This document shows, piece after piece, positions 6,773 through 13,742 of a DNA stretch of 22,877 nucleotides. The stretch is taken from positions 1-22,877 of IMG/VR virus record IMGVR_UViG_3300009526_000066; one strand, written 5' to 3'. Every line of letters starts with the position of its first letter. Position 1 is the first letter of the stretch. Under the pieces are notes generated by a model. It was not told the origin of the DNA. It did not search any database and saw only the letters and a program-made list of their open reading frames with translations. Position numbers and translations under genes: made by a program. The stretch is from a virus.

Positions 6773-7961
6773 TGAGTGGACTAAACTAAAAAAGGTTTTA
6801 ATAGGAAAATCTTTTAAAGTTGACCACATACTTGACGACAATAAATTAAAAATATTACTTGATTATGAACATGAAGTAAATCATAGATATAACAAATATC
6901 TAGATAATAATGTTTCAAATCACATAAGAAGTACTGCTGAAAGTTTATTCGATATATTCGATTCACCTACAATTGATGTATTAAAAAAAGTTCATGATGA
7001 AACAAATGAAGACCTTAACGCACTAGCAGATATTTGTAAATCTTTTGGTGCTGAAGTTGTTCGACCAAATCTTAGGTATGGTGTTGAAAGACAATTAGAA
7101 CATCCAATGCAATGTCGTGATACAGTTGGAAAGATAGGTAATACTATTTTTGAAATAAATACAGCATCACACGATAGACGTATTGAAAATTTTAATCATC
7201 GAGAAGTTTTGTTAGATGAATTTAATGATGGTGCTAGATTTATTGCAATGCCACCTGTGATTACAGAGATAGCAGAGGATTGGAATAACTCTGTTGATGA
7301 TATTGAATCAAGAAACACAACTGCAAATAAAACAATTAAAATTTATAATAAGGCTAGAGAATTTGTTGGCGATACTGCTGCATTCTATAAGTGTGGTAAA
7401 CATATTTTTCATACACATGCCAAACCAGATGAACTGTTAGACATTAAAGAACATTCTAAAATTTGTATAACTGAAAATGGATTAGAGTGGTGGAAAAGAG
7501 AATTTCCTAAACATGAGTTTTTATCTTTAAATGCATATGGCCATGTTGATGGTAAGTTTGCTATTTTAAGACCTGGCTTGGTTATTACTTGGCATGAAAA
7601 GTATGTACCTCAAATTATGAAAGATAACAATTGGGATATTATTTTGATTGATGAATCAGCAAACTTTACTGGTAAGACAATTAAAGAACTATGCGAAGAA
7701 AGAGGATTAAAGAATAAATATCCTTTAGAACATTTACTTGGTGTTTCTCAAGAAACTAGATTCGATTGTAATGTATTATCTTTAGATGAAAATACAATTA
7801 TAACCTCTGGGTATGATAAAAACTTAGCAGATAAACTAAAAAAATATAATATTGACATGATACCTTGGGTTAATCGCTGGAACGTCTTATGGTCTGGTGG
7901 TGCTCATTGTTGTTCAGTTGACTTAGAAAGAGACGGAGAACTTATTAATTATTTCTCTTGA
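6756..7961 (+). CDS. Glycine-amidinotransferase-like enzyme
   Basis: A 401-aa member of the arginine:glycine amidinotransferase (AGAT/StrB) group, which moves the amidino group of arginine onto an amine to make a guanidino compound. All three catalytic residues can be placed against human AGAT: Asp in GDTAAFYKCGKHIF (DAADFIRAGRDIF in AGAT), His in YGHVDGKFAILRPGLVI (HIDATFNIIGPGIVL) and Cys in SGGAHCCSVDLERDGELINYF ([21 protein letters not shown]), at the extreme C-terminus as expected. Length is about normal for the family (AGAT 423 with transit peptide). The start at 6756 has GGGAAG (6743-6748) 7 bases upstream. It overlaps regA by 17 bases and is followed by the polymerase promoter. The amine acceptor is unknown; an amino-sugar made by the cassette at 3283-5984 is one possibility. 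Confidence 0.88.
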   Translation: MKTVYDEWTKLKKVLIGKSFKVDHILDDNKLKILLDYEHEVNHRYNKYLDNNVSNHIRSTAESLFDIFDSPTIDVLKKVHDETNEDLNALADICKSFGAEVVRPNLRYGVERQLEHPMQCRDTVGKIGNTIFEINTASHDRRIENFNHREVLLDEFNDGARFIAMPPVITEIAEDWNNSVDDIESRNTTANKTIKIYNKAREFVGDTAAFYKCGKHIFHTHAKPDELLDIKEHSKICITENGLEWWKREFPKHEFLSLNAYGHVDGKFAILRPGLVITWHEKYVPQIMKDNNWDIILIDESANFTGKTIKELCEERGLKNKYPLEHLLGVSQETRFDCNVLSLDENTIITSGYDKNLADKLKKYNIDMIPWVNRWNVLWSGGAHCCSVDLERDGELINYFS

Positions 7962-7986
7962 CTTTCACACTTAATTATGGTACAGT
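7958..7986 (+). promoter_or_regulatory. Sigma70-type promoter of gene 43
   Basis: TTGACT (7958-7963) and TACAGT (7981-7986) are separated by exactly 17 bp, in a 31-base gap between the amidinotransferase and the polymerase. The expected transcription start, 6-8 bases after the -10, falls at or beside the polymerase ATG at 7993. No Shine-Dalgarno sequence is visible before that ATG, which agrees with a leaderless or nearly leaderless mRNA. Confidence 0.6.
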
Positions 7987-7992
7987 ACAAAT

Positions 7993-10467
7993 ATGAAATT
8001 TTATACTAATGTTTCCCAATGGGGAAACAATCTACTATTACGTGAGGTTGTAGACGGCCAACGTATCAATAGAAAGGTTAAATACACACCTACTCTATAT
8101 TCACCTGTTATGCGTGAAACTAAGTTTAAAACACTTGATGGTAAATATGTCACACCTATAAAACATTTATCTATTAAAGATTCAAAGGAATGGGTTGAAC
8201 AGTATAAACAACAACCACATCTCATTTATGGTAATACACAATACCAATATTCTTTCTTATATGAAAACTATCGAAATCTTGAATGGTCACTAGATGATAT
8301 TCTTATAGCAACTATTGATATCGAAGTTAAATGTGATAATGGATTTCCTAACCCACAAGACGCAAATGATGAATTGCTTTCTATTACTATAAAGAATCAT
8401 GCAAATAAACAAATCTTTGTTTGGGGTGTTGGTGAATACAAAAGTACTAGACCTGATGTTGCATATGTAAAATGTGAAACTGAAAAAGAACTTATATTTG
8501 AATTTCTAAAATTCTGGCAACACAATCAACCTGATATTATTACTGGTTGGAATACTGAATTTTTTGATATACCTTATCTGTGTAATCGTATTAACAAACT
8601 CTTTGATGAACAACAGTTAAAAAGACTTTCACCATGGGGTTCAGTTCAAGCAAGAACTATTTACAAAATGGGTCGTAATCATCAGGTGTTTGATATTCAA
8701 GGTATTGCCGCACTTGATTACTATGACTTGTACAGAAAGTTTACTTACACAAATCAAGAATCATATCGTCTTGACCACATCGCTAATGTTGAACTAGGTG
8801 AAAATAAAGATGGTAATCCTTATGAAACATTTAGTGAATGGTATCAAAAAGATTTTCAATCGTTTATTGATTATAATATTATGGACGTGGAAATTGTTGA
8901 TAAACTAGAAGACAAAATGAAACTTATTGAATTATGTTTAACCATGGCTTATGATGCAAAAGTTAATTACACAGATGTTTTAGGTTCGGTTAAGTATTGG
9001 GATATTCTTATTCACAATTATCTAATGGATAGGAATATTGTTATTCCACAAAAAACATATAGTGAAAAGTCAGACAAGTATGAGGGTGCATATGTAAAAG
9101 ACCCACAAACAGGTATGCATAAATGGGTATTATCTTTTGATTTAAATTCATTATATCCACACTTAATTATGCAATATAACATTTCACCTGAAACTATGAA
9201 AAGTGAAAAGACTGTTCCTAATATGACAGTTGATAAACTCTTAGACAAAAAGATTGATACTTCTATTCTTAAAAATACAACGATGACACCAAATGGTGCT
9301 TTGTTTAGAACTGATAAAAAAGGTTTCTTACCAGAGATGATGCAAACAATGTATGATGATAGAGTTAAGTATAAAAAGTATATGCTTGAAGCAAAACAAA
9401 ATCTTGTTAATACAAAAGACAAGAAGTATGAAAAACAAATTTCTACATTTAATAATATTCAAATGGCAAAAAAGATTTCTTTAAACTCGGCCTATGGTGC
9501 AATTGGTAACAATTGGTTTAGATATTATTCTAATACAATGGCTGAAGCAATTACTACTTCTGGTCAGTTGTCTATTCGTTGGATTGAAAAAAAGATTAAT
9601 GAATATATGAATAGTATTCTTAAAACAGAAAAGGTTGACTATGTTCTTGCGTCTGATACTGATTCTGTTTATATTACATTTGATACATTAATAGAAAAAG
9701 TTAAACCTAAAAATCCTGTAGACTTTTTAAATACCATCGCAAAAGAAAAGATAGAACCTTTCATTGATAAATCATATCAAGAACTTGCTGATTATCTTCA
9801 TGCATATGAAAATAAAATGCAAATGAAACGAGAAGTAATTGCTGATAAAGGTATTTGGACTGCAAAGAAAAGATATATCCTCAATGCATGGGATGTTGAA
9901 GGAGTACGTTACAAAGAACCAACTCTAAAGATTATGGGTATTGAAGCAGTTAAGTCATCAACACCAGCACCTTGTCGTGCAAAGATTAAAGAGGCATTAA
10001 AGATTATGATGTCTGGTGATGAAAAAGAATTAAATACATTTATACAAGACTTTCGTAAAAAGTTTCTTACACTTGCACCTGAAGAGATTGCATATCCTAG
10101 AAGTGTAAATGGTATAGGTAAATGGTCAGAGACACACACGTTATTTAAAAAAGGTGCTCCCATACATGTTAAGGGTGGTATTCTTTACAATCATTTAATT
10201 AAGAAAAACAATTTAGGAAATATTTTTCCTTATATCAACGAGGGTGATAAAATTAAATTCTTATACCTTAAACTTCCAAATATATATCAATCATCAGCCA
10301 TTTCGTTTATTACAAAACTTCCTAAACAACTTGACTTTAAAGTTGATTATGAATTGCAGTTTGAAAAATCATTTATTGAACCATTAAACTTTATTATTGA
10401 AAAGATTCATTGGAATGTTGATAGAACTTATGGTACATCAGGTTCTTTAGAGGACTTCTTTTCGTAA
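7993..10467 (+). CDS. 43: DNA polymerase (gp43), family B with 3'-5' exonuclease
   Basis: The replicative polymerase. It is 824 aa (T4 gp43: 898). Exonuclease motifs are intact: Exo I TIDIE (D109, E111), Exo II TGWNTEFFD (184-192) and Exo III YNIMD (294-298). Polymerase motif A is SFDLNSLYP (D383), motif B KKISLNSAYG (493-502) and motif C SDTDSVY (554-560). The last residues, SLEDFFS, resemble the C-terminal clamp-binding tail of T4 gp43 (LFDMFDF), consistent with docking on the gp45 encoded upstream. Unlike its neighbours it has no ribosome site, and a promoter lies directly before it. It is unsplit; some relatives divide this gene or carry introns, and neither is seen here. Confidence 0.97.
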   Translation: MKFYTNVSQWGNNLLLREVVDGQRINRKVKYTPTLYSPVMRETKFKTLDGKYVTPIKHLSIKDSKEWVEQYKQQPHLIYGNTQYQYSFLYENYRNLEWSLDDILIATIDIEVKCDNGFPNPQDANDELLSITIKNHANKQIFVWGVGEYKSTRPDVAYVKCETEKELIFEFLKFWQHNQPDIITGWNTEFFDIPYLCNRINKLFDEQQLKRLSPWGSVQARTIYKMGRNHQVFDIQGIAALDYYDLYRKFTYTNQESYRLDHIANVELGENKDGNPYETFSEWYQKDFQSFIDYNIMDVEIVDKLEDKMKLIELCLTMAYDAKVNYTDVLGSVKYWDILIHNYLMDRNIVIPQKTYSEKSDKYEGAYVKDPQTGMHKWVLSFDLNSLYPHLIMQYNISPETMKSEKTVPNMTVDKLLDKKIDTSILKNTTMTPNGALFRTDKKGFLPEMMQTMYDDRVKYKKYMLEAKQNLVNTKDKKYEKQISTFNNIQMAKKISLNSAYGAIGNNWFRYYSNTMAEAITTSGQLSIRWIEKKINEYMNSILKTEKVDYVLASDTDSVYITFDTLIEKVKPKNPVDFLNTIAKEKIEPFIDKSYQELADYLHAYENKMQMKREVIADKGIWTAKKRYILNAWDVEGVRYKEPTLKIMGIEAVKSSTPAPCRAKIKEALKIMMSGDEKELNTFIQDFRKKFLTLAPEEIAYPRSVNGIGKWSETHTLFKKGAPIHVKGGILYNHLIKKNNLGNIFPYINEGDKIKFLYLKLPNIYQSSAISFITKLPKQLDFKVDYELQFEKSFIEPLNFIIEKIHWNVDRTYGTSGSLEDFFS

Positions 10468-10610
10468 TGCTAAATAGTATTAGGAAAGAACAATCATCAG
10501 GTGCAATTGATAAACTTTCTTCTTTACGAAGTGTACAAATTAATCCTATTGATATATGCAATATCGAAGGTATAGTTCATGGTAAAGAGAGTTTTGATGT
10601 TTGGCAATAG
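10467..10610 (+). CDS. Small ORF resembling the start of a radical SAM gene (possible remnant)
   Basis: A 47-aa reading frame begins by TAATG overlap with the polymerase stop. Its middle, LRSVQINPIDICNIEG, looks like the entry of a radical SAM or SPASM protein (VQI-x-P-x-x-CN-x-x-C-x-F-C), but the sequence diverges directly after CN and the cluster cysteines never appear; it ends with a stop at 10608. No good ribosome site is seen (AGAGGA is 12 bases away) and the frame overlaps the next gene by 32 bases. I favour a gene truncated by deletion, leaving its first 30 or so codons. It may also be a chance ORF. Confidence 0.35.
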   Translation: MLNSIRKEQSSGAIDKLSSLRSVQINPIDICNIEGIVHGKESFDVWQ

Positions 10611-10800
10611 AGATATAATTGAAAGTGTAATAGATGTAGGTAGTGGTTTCTTTTTAGCCATTATAATACAACTAACTGTGTTTCCATTGTTTGATATGCA
10701 TCCTACTATTTTTGAGAATTTTCAAATTGCAATAATATTTACCATAGTGTCAATGACAAGGTCAGCATTATGGAGGAGATACTTTAGGAGGAAAAGATGA
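10579..10800 (+). CDS. Small two-helix membrane protein (DUF7220-like)
   Basis: A 73-aa protein with two hydrophobic segments: about residues 22-40 (GSGFFLAIIIQLTVFPLF) and 47-60 (FQIAIIFTIVSM), ending in a basic tail (RSALWRRYFRRKR). The pattern ES-x(2)-D-x-G-x-G-x(2)-LA-x(3)-Q-x(3)-FP-x-F, then IFT-x-VS-x-x-RS, matches small phage membrane proteins that I know as DUF7220. Their function is not established; they are usually placed among accessory early genes. The start at 10579 has GAAGG (10566-10570) 8 bases upstream; an in-frame ATG at 10597 is also possible. The stop overlaps the next start (ATGA), and a consensus AGGAGG for the next gene lies inside its end. Confidence 0.72.
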   Translation: MVKRVLMFGNRDIIESVIDVGSGFFLAIIIQLTVFPLFDMHPTIFENFQIAIIFTIVSMTRSALWRRYFRRKR

Positions 10801-11618
10801 TTAATAAATTATTAGAAAATATTATACAAAAGGAAAGAAATGAAAATAATGATATCGCTGTGTTGCTCTCTGGTGGTGTTGATAGTAATACTTGTTTATT
10901 TACATCGTACAAACTAGGTCTATCCGTTCATGGTTACTCTTTTCACATAGAAGGCAATCCTACATATGATTCACTAAAGGCACAAGAGGTTTGCGAAAAG
11001 TTTAATATTCCATTTACAAGTGTTGCAGTACCAATAGATAATTTGGTTGAAGACTTTAAAATGATGGCTTATGAAATGAATTGTAAAAAGAAAGTTCACT
11101 TTGAATGTACTTGGCCATTTCTATACATGTTTCCAAAGATAAAGGAAAAGGTTGTTATATCTGGCGTTGCCGCTGATGGTCATTATGGTTTAAGTAAAAA
11201 AGCAATGATACATTTCAAACACACAAAAGAAAAGTTTGATAAATTTAGAACTGATTACTTTAAAAATGATAATCCAGCTGGGGTGCGACAATTAGAACTA
11301 TTGAGTAAAAAGTACGATAAAATCTTTATTGCCCCTTATTTAAATAAGGAAGTGTTTGATTATTTCATACAGTTTGATTGGGATGGTATCAATAAACCTT
11401 ATGAAAAACACTTAATTAGACAACATTATCCTGAGTTTGATGAGTTAAAACTCAAGAAACACTTGAATTTACAATTAGTTGCAGATATACCAATTATTTT
11501 TGAAAAACTCCTTGACAATAGAGAGATAAACCCATATAATAGAAAAAGAATAATGGATGTATGTCGAGATTGGTCTAATATAGTTCAATCAAAAGGCACA
11601 CTTGAAAGTTTTATATGA
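10797..11618 (+). CDS. Stand-alone asparagine-synthetase-type PP-loop amide synthase
   Basis: A 273-aa ATP-pyrophosphatase of the asparagine synthetase C-terminal family (Asn_synthase, PF00733). The PP-loop is LLSGGVDS (23-30). ISGVAADGHYG (121-131) matches the SGEGADELFGGY motif of AsnB, and APYLNKEVFDYF followed by KPYEKHLIRQHY (179-211) matches VPFLDKKFLDVA and KMEKHILRECF. There is no N-terminal glutaminase domain, so it would use free ammonia, a partner glutaminase or another amine. The family activates a carboxylate by adenylation, then forms an amide. Translation should be strong (AGGAGG at 10786-10791, 5 bases from the ATG). Its stop overlaps the methyltransferase start by 4 bases, which suggests that its carboxylate substrate is made by the two genes that follow. 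QueC, TilS and PAPS reductase were considered; the C-terminal motifs favour the Asn synthetase type. Confidence 0.8.
   Translation: MINKLLENIIQKERNENNDIAVLLSGGVDSNTCLFTSYKLGLSVHGYSFHIEGNPTYDSLKAQEVCEKFNIPFTSVAVPIDNLVEDFKMMAYEMNCKKKVHFECTWPFLYMFPKIKEKVVISGVAADGHYGLSKKAMIHFKHTKEKFDKFRTDYFKNDNPAGVRQLELLSKKYDKIFIAPYLNKEVFDYFIQFDWDGINKPYEKHLIRQHYPEFDELKLKKHLNLQLVADIPIIFEKLLDNREINPYNRKRIMDVCRDWSNIVQSKGTLESFI
11512..11540 (+). promoter_or_regulatory. Perfect-consensus sigma70 promoter inside the amide synthase gene
   Basis: TTGACA (11512-11517), a spacer of exactly 17 bp (11518-11534), and TATAAT (11535-11540): 12 of 12 consensus bases at the optimal spacing. The predicted transcription start is near 11547, about 68 bases before the methyltransferase ATG at 11615. 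It lies inside the upstream coding region but in the right place to give the methyltransferase, the CmoA-like gene and possibly uvsX independent early transcription by host RNA polymerase. Confidence 0.65.
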
Positions 11619-12751
11619 AATACAAACCCTACTTACTTAAAGACGTTTATGCTGGAGAAGCATTAGAAAAGTTTAGAGTAATCTCTACTTTCGCTGGAGG
11701 TGGAGGTTCGTCCACAGGTTACAGACTTGCAGGTGGAAAGATACTTGCAATCAATGAATTTGTCGAAGAGGCAAGAAATACTTACAGAGATAATTATCCT
11801 AACACACCTATACTTGATGGCGATATTAAAGAGTTATCAGGTAAAGACTTTCTAGAACTAACAAAACTAAAAGAGGGTGAATTAGAATTACTTGATGGTA
11901 GTCCACCTTGTTCTGCATTTAGTATGTGTGGTACTCTCGCAAGAGAAGGTACTGTTCATAGTGATGGCTTTGGTAAAACTAAAAATTATTCAGATGGCAA
12001 AACAATAACTAATATTGAGGATTTATTCTTTGAGTTTTTAAGAGTTGCTGAAGTCATTAGGCCAAAGACTATCATTGCAGAAAATGTTGAAGGTCTTACA
12101 GTTGGTGAAGCAAAACAATATTTTAATAAAATTCTAAATACATTTGAAGACATTGGATATCAAGTAGTTGCAAAAGTACATGACTGTTCTAAGTTTGGTG
12201 TTCCACAAAGAAGACGAAGAGTTTTTTTTATGGCAGTAAGAGATGATATTATGGATAAAGTAGGATTAAACTTTATGACTTTATCATCATTATTTCCACA
12301 AGAGAATAAAACAATTACTACTTTACAAGGTGCATTCGATGGTTTGGAATATGACCAAGAAGAACTTGATATGCTTACTACTAAGTGGAAAGACACAGCA
12401 TACTATAAACAAACATGTACATTAATGCCAAGAAATCCTGAGAAGGTTATTACTGGTACAGACTATCATCCTAAAGGATGGCATTTTAATTTAAAGATTG
12501 CTTCAGAGTTTCAGCCGTCACCTACAATTACTGCAATGGGTGCTACAGAAAAAACTGCTGGAGTTTGTCATTGGAATGATGACAGAAAGTTTACATTGGG
12601 TGAACTGAAAAGAGTAACTTCATTACCAGATGATTTTAGACTAACAGGTAAGTGGGCTCAAAAGGCAGAACGATGTGGTAGAATGGTACCAAGTCTTATG
12701 ATGGGTCGTCTTGCAACATCGATGTATGAGAAAGTATTGAGGAATATATAA
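11615..12751 (+). CDS. DNA cytosine-C5 methyltransferase family, motif X Asn replaced by Arg
   Basis: A 378-aa C5-cytosine transferase with the family motifs in order: motif I STFAGGGGSSTGYRLAGG (24-41), motif IV GSPPCSAFS with nucleophile C99, motif VI AENVEG (155-160), motif VIII PQRRRRVFF (197-205), a variable target-recognition region (about 215-320), motif IX with LGELKRVTSLPDDF (328-341) and motif X CGRMVPSLMMGRLA (354-367). Two departures stand out: PPCS instead of PPCQ, and R356 where motif X usually has Asn (GNAVPP type). A basic residue in the corresponding Asn position of engineered M.MpeI (N374K, from memory) allows use of carboxy-SAM. The CmoA-like gene follows directly. I infer a possible cytosine carboxymethyltransferase; ordinary methylation remains the alternative. 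It overlaps the genes on both sides (4 bases and 1 base). Confidence 0.93.
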   Translation: MKYKPYLLKDVYAGEALEKFRVISTFAGGGGSSTGYRLAGGKILAINEFVEEARNTYRDNYPNTPILDGDIKELSGKDFLELTKLKEGELELLDGSPPCSAFSMCGTLAREGTVHSDGFGKTKNYSDGKTITNIEDLFFEFLRVAEVIRPKTIIAENVEGLTVGEAKQYFNKILNTFEDIGYQVVAKVHDCSKFGVPQRRRRVFFMAVRDDIMDKVGLNFMTLSSLFPQENKTITTLQGAFDGLEYDQEELDMLTTKWKDTAYYKQTCTLMPRNPEKVITGTDYHPKGWHFNLKIASEFQPSPTITAMGATEKTAGVCHWNDDRKFTLGELKRVTSLPDDFRLTGKWAQKAERCGRMVPSLMMGRLATSMYEKVLRNI

Positions 12752-13461
12752 TGACAAACGATTTTACATTTGCACATAGAGAAGAAGGATTCGATAATCA
12801 TATCGATAAATCAATTAGAGGATACAGAGACTTAATGAATGATGTTGTATCATTTTCAAGATACTTTGTTGAAGAAAGCAGTTTTGTTATGGACATTGGT
12901 TGTTCAACTGGTAAACTTACAAAAAGAATTATTGAAGAAAACTTTCCACATAAAAAAAATGTTTTCTATGAAGGTATCGAGTACGCAGAAGGTTTTAAAG
13001 AAGACCTTTCAAAAAGGTCAAAAGAAATTTTTGCCATGACTGGTAAAAGTGATTTTCCGGTAGTATCATTTCAAGAAAAAGATATTAGAGACCATTCATG
13101 GAGTAGAAACTATTCCTTTATAACATCTATTTTTACTTTACAGTTTATGCCAAAGAAAAACAGAGAAAAACTTATACGAGAAATATACAATAGTCTTAAC
13201 CCAGGTGGTGCATTTGTATTCGCAGAAAAAGTTTATGCTGAAAATGCAAACTTACAAGACATGTTAACTTTTATGTACTATGACCATAAGAGAGAACACT
13301 TTGATGATAAAGATATTCTTGATAAAGAAAAAACATTAAGACATATGTTAAAACCAAACACTTGGCCTGAAATCAGTAGTTTCTTAACAGGTGCAGGGTT
13401 TAAAAATGTACAAGTCTTTTGGCGTAATCATAATTTTTTAGGTGCGATTGCAGTCAAATGA
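12751..13461 (+). CDS. CmoA-like protein (carboxy-SAM synthase family)
   Basis: A 236-aa class I SAM-binding protein that follows E. coli CmoA along its length: RGYRDLMND with Y25 (CmoA PGYSNIISM, Y39), FVMDIGCSTG (45-54; VYDLGCSLG), EKDIRD (109-114; EGDIRD), FTLQFM (128-133; FTLQFL), LNPGGAFVFAEK (149-160; LNPGGALVLSEK), YDHKRE (177-182; HDFKRA) and [22 protein letters not shown] at the C-terminus ([22 protein letters not shown]). CmoA makes carboxy-SAM from SAM and prephenate for tRNA wobble uridine modification. The carboxylate-binding Arg of CmoA (R199, from memory) aligns with K194 in an ungapped alignment or with E193 otherwise, so activity is not assured. No CmoB is present in the window; the partner here is a DNA methyltransferase one base upstream. 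Confidence 0.8.
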   Translation: MTNDFTFAHREEGFDNHIDKSIRGYRDLMNDVVSFSRYFVEESSFVMDIGCSTGKLTKRIIEENFPHKKNVFYEGIEYAEGFKEDLSKRSKEIFAMTGKSDFPVVSFQEKDIRDHSWSRNYSFITSIFTLQFMPKKNREKLIREIYNSLNPGGAFVFAEKVYAENANLQDMLTFMYYDHKREHFDDKDILDKEKTLRHMLKPNTWPEISSFLTGAGFKNVQVFWRNHNFLGAIAVK

Positions 13462-13742
13462 GTAACTTTAAATTTATTAAAGGAAGAAAGTCTGAAAAGG
13501 ATTGCATTATGTTATTTAATGGTATTGCAGTTAAATTTGAAGACGTAGCAAAGATGTGTTTATTCTTTATGAAAAATGAAGATAACATCTATCCACCTGA
13601 AAAAGGATTTAAAGGTGCTGAACTTTTTAAACAATACATTAAAGAAGTTCTTGATACTAGAGACATACCAAATAATAGTATGTATGATATTAAAAAAAAT
13701 AAACTAACCAAAATTACTAAGGAGGGTAAAATCTATGAGTAA
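13458..13742 (+). CDS. Conserved small phage protein upstream of uvsX, unknown function
   Basis: A 94-aa soluble, slightly basic protein with no motif I can assign. The C-terminal half contains [24 protein letters not shown], which I associate with small proteins encoded near replication genes in marine T4-like phages. It overlaps the CmoA-like gene by 4 bases (ATGA) and uvsX by 8 bases, so it is probably translated as part of the same unit. A strong GGAGG (13721-13725) for uvsX lies inside its end. Confidence 0.7.
   Translation: MSNFKFIKGRKSEKDCIMLFNGIAVKFEDVAKMCLFFMKNEDNIYPPEKGFKGAELFKQYIKEVLDTRDIPNNSMYDIKKNKLTKITKEGKIYE

Noticed and set aside
9018-9422. A 134-residue open frame on the minus strand opposite the polymerase gene, and similar minus-strand frames elsewhere
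   Set aside because: They lie opposite strongly supported genes, lack family motifs and ribosome sites, and are Ser/Phe/Ile-rich as expected of antisense frames of AT-rich lysine-rich genes.
10797-11618. QueC (7-deazaguanine pathway) or TilS as identity of the PP-loop protein
   Set aside because: The SGGVDS loop is shared, but the QueC zinc cysteines are absent and the SGVAADGHYG, APYLNKEVFDYF and EKHLIRQ motifs fit the asparagine synthetase family. No other queuosine-type gene is in the window.
12839-13039. A 66-residue frame in another register inside the CmoA-like gene
   Set aside because: It lies wholly within a well-supported gene, lacks a ribosome site and resembles no known protein.
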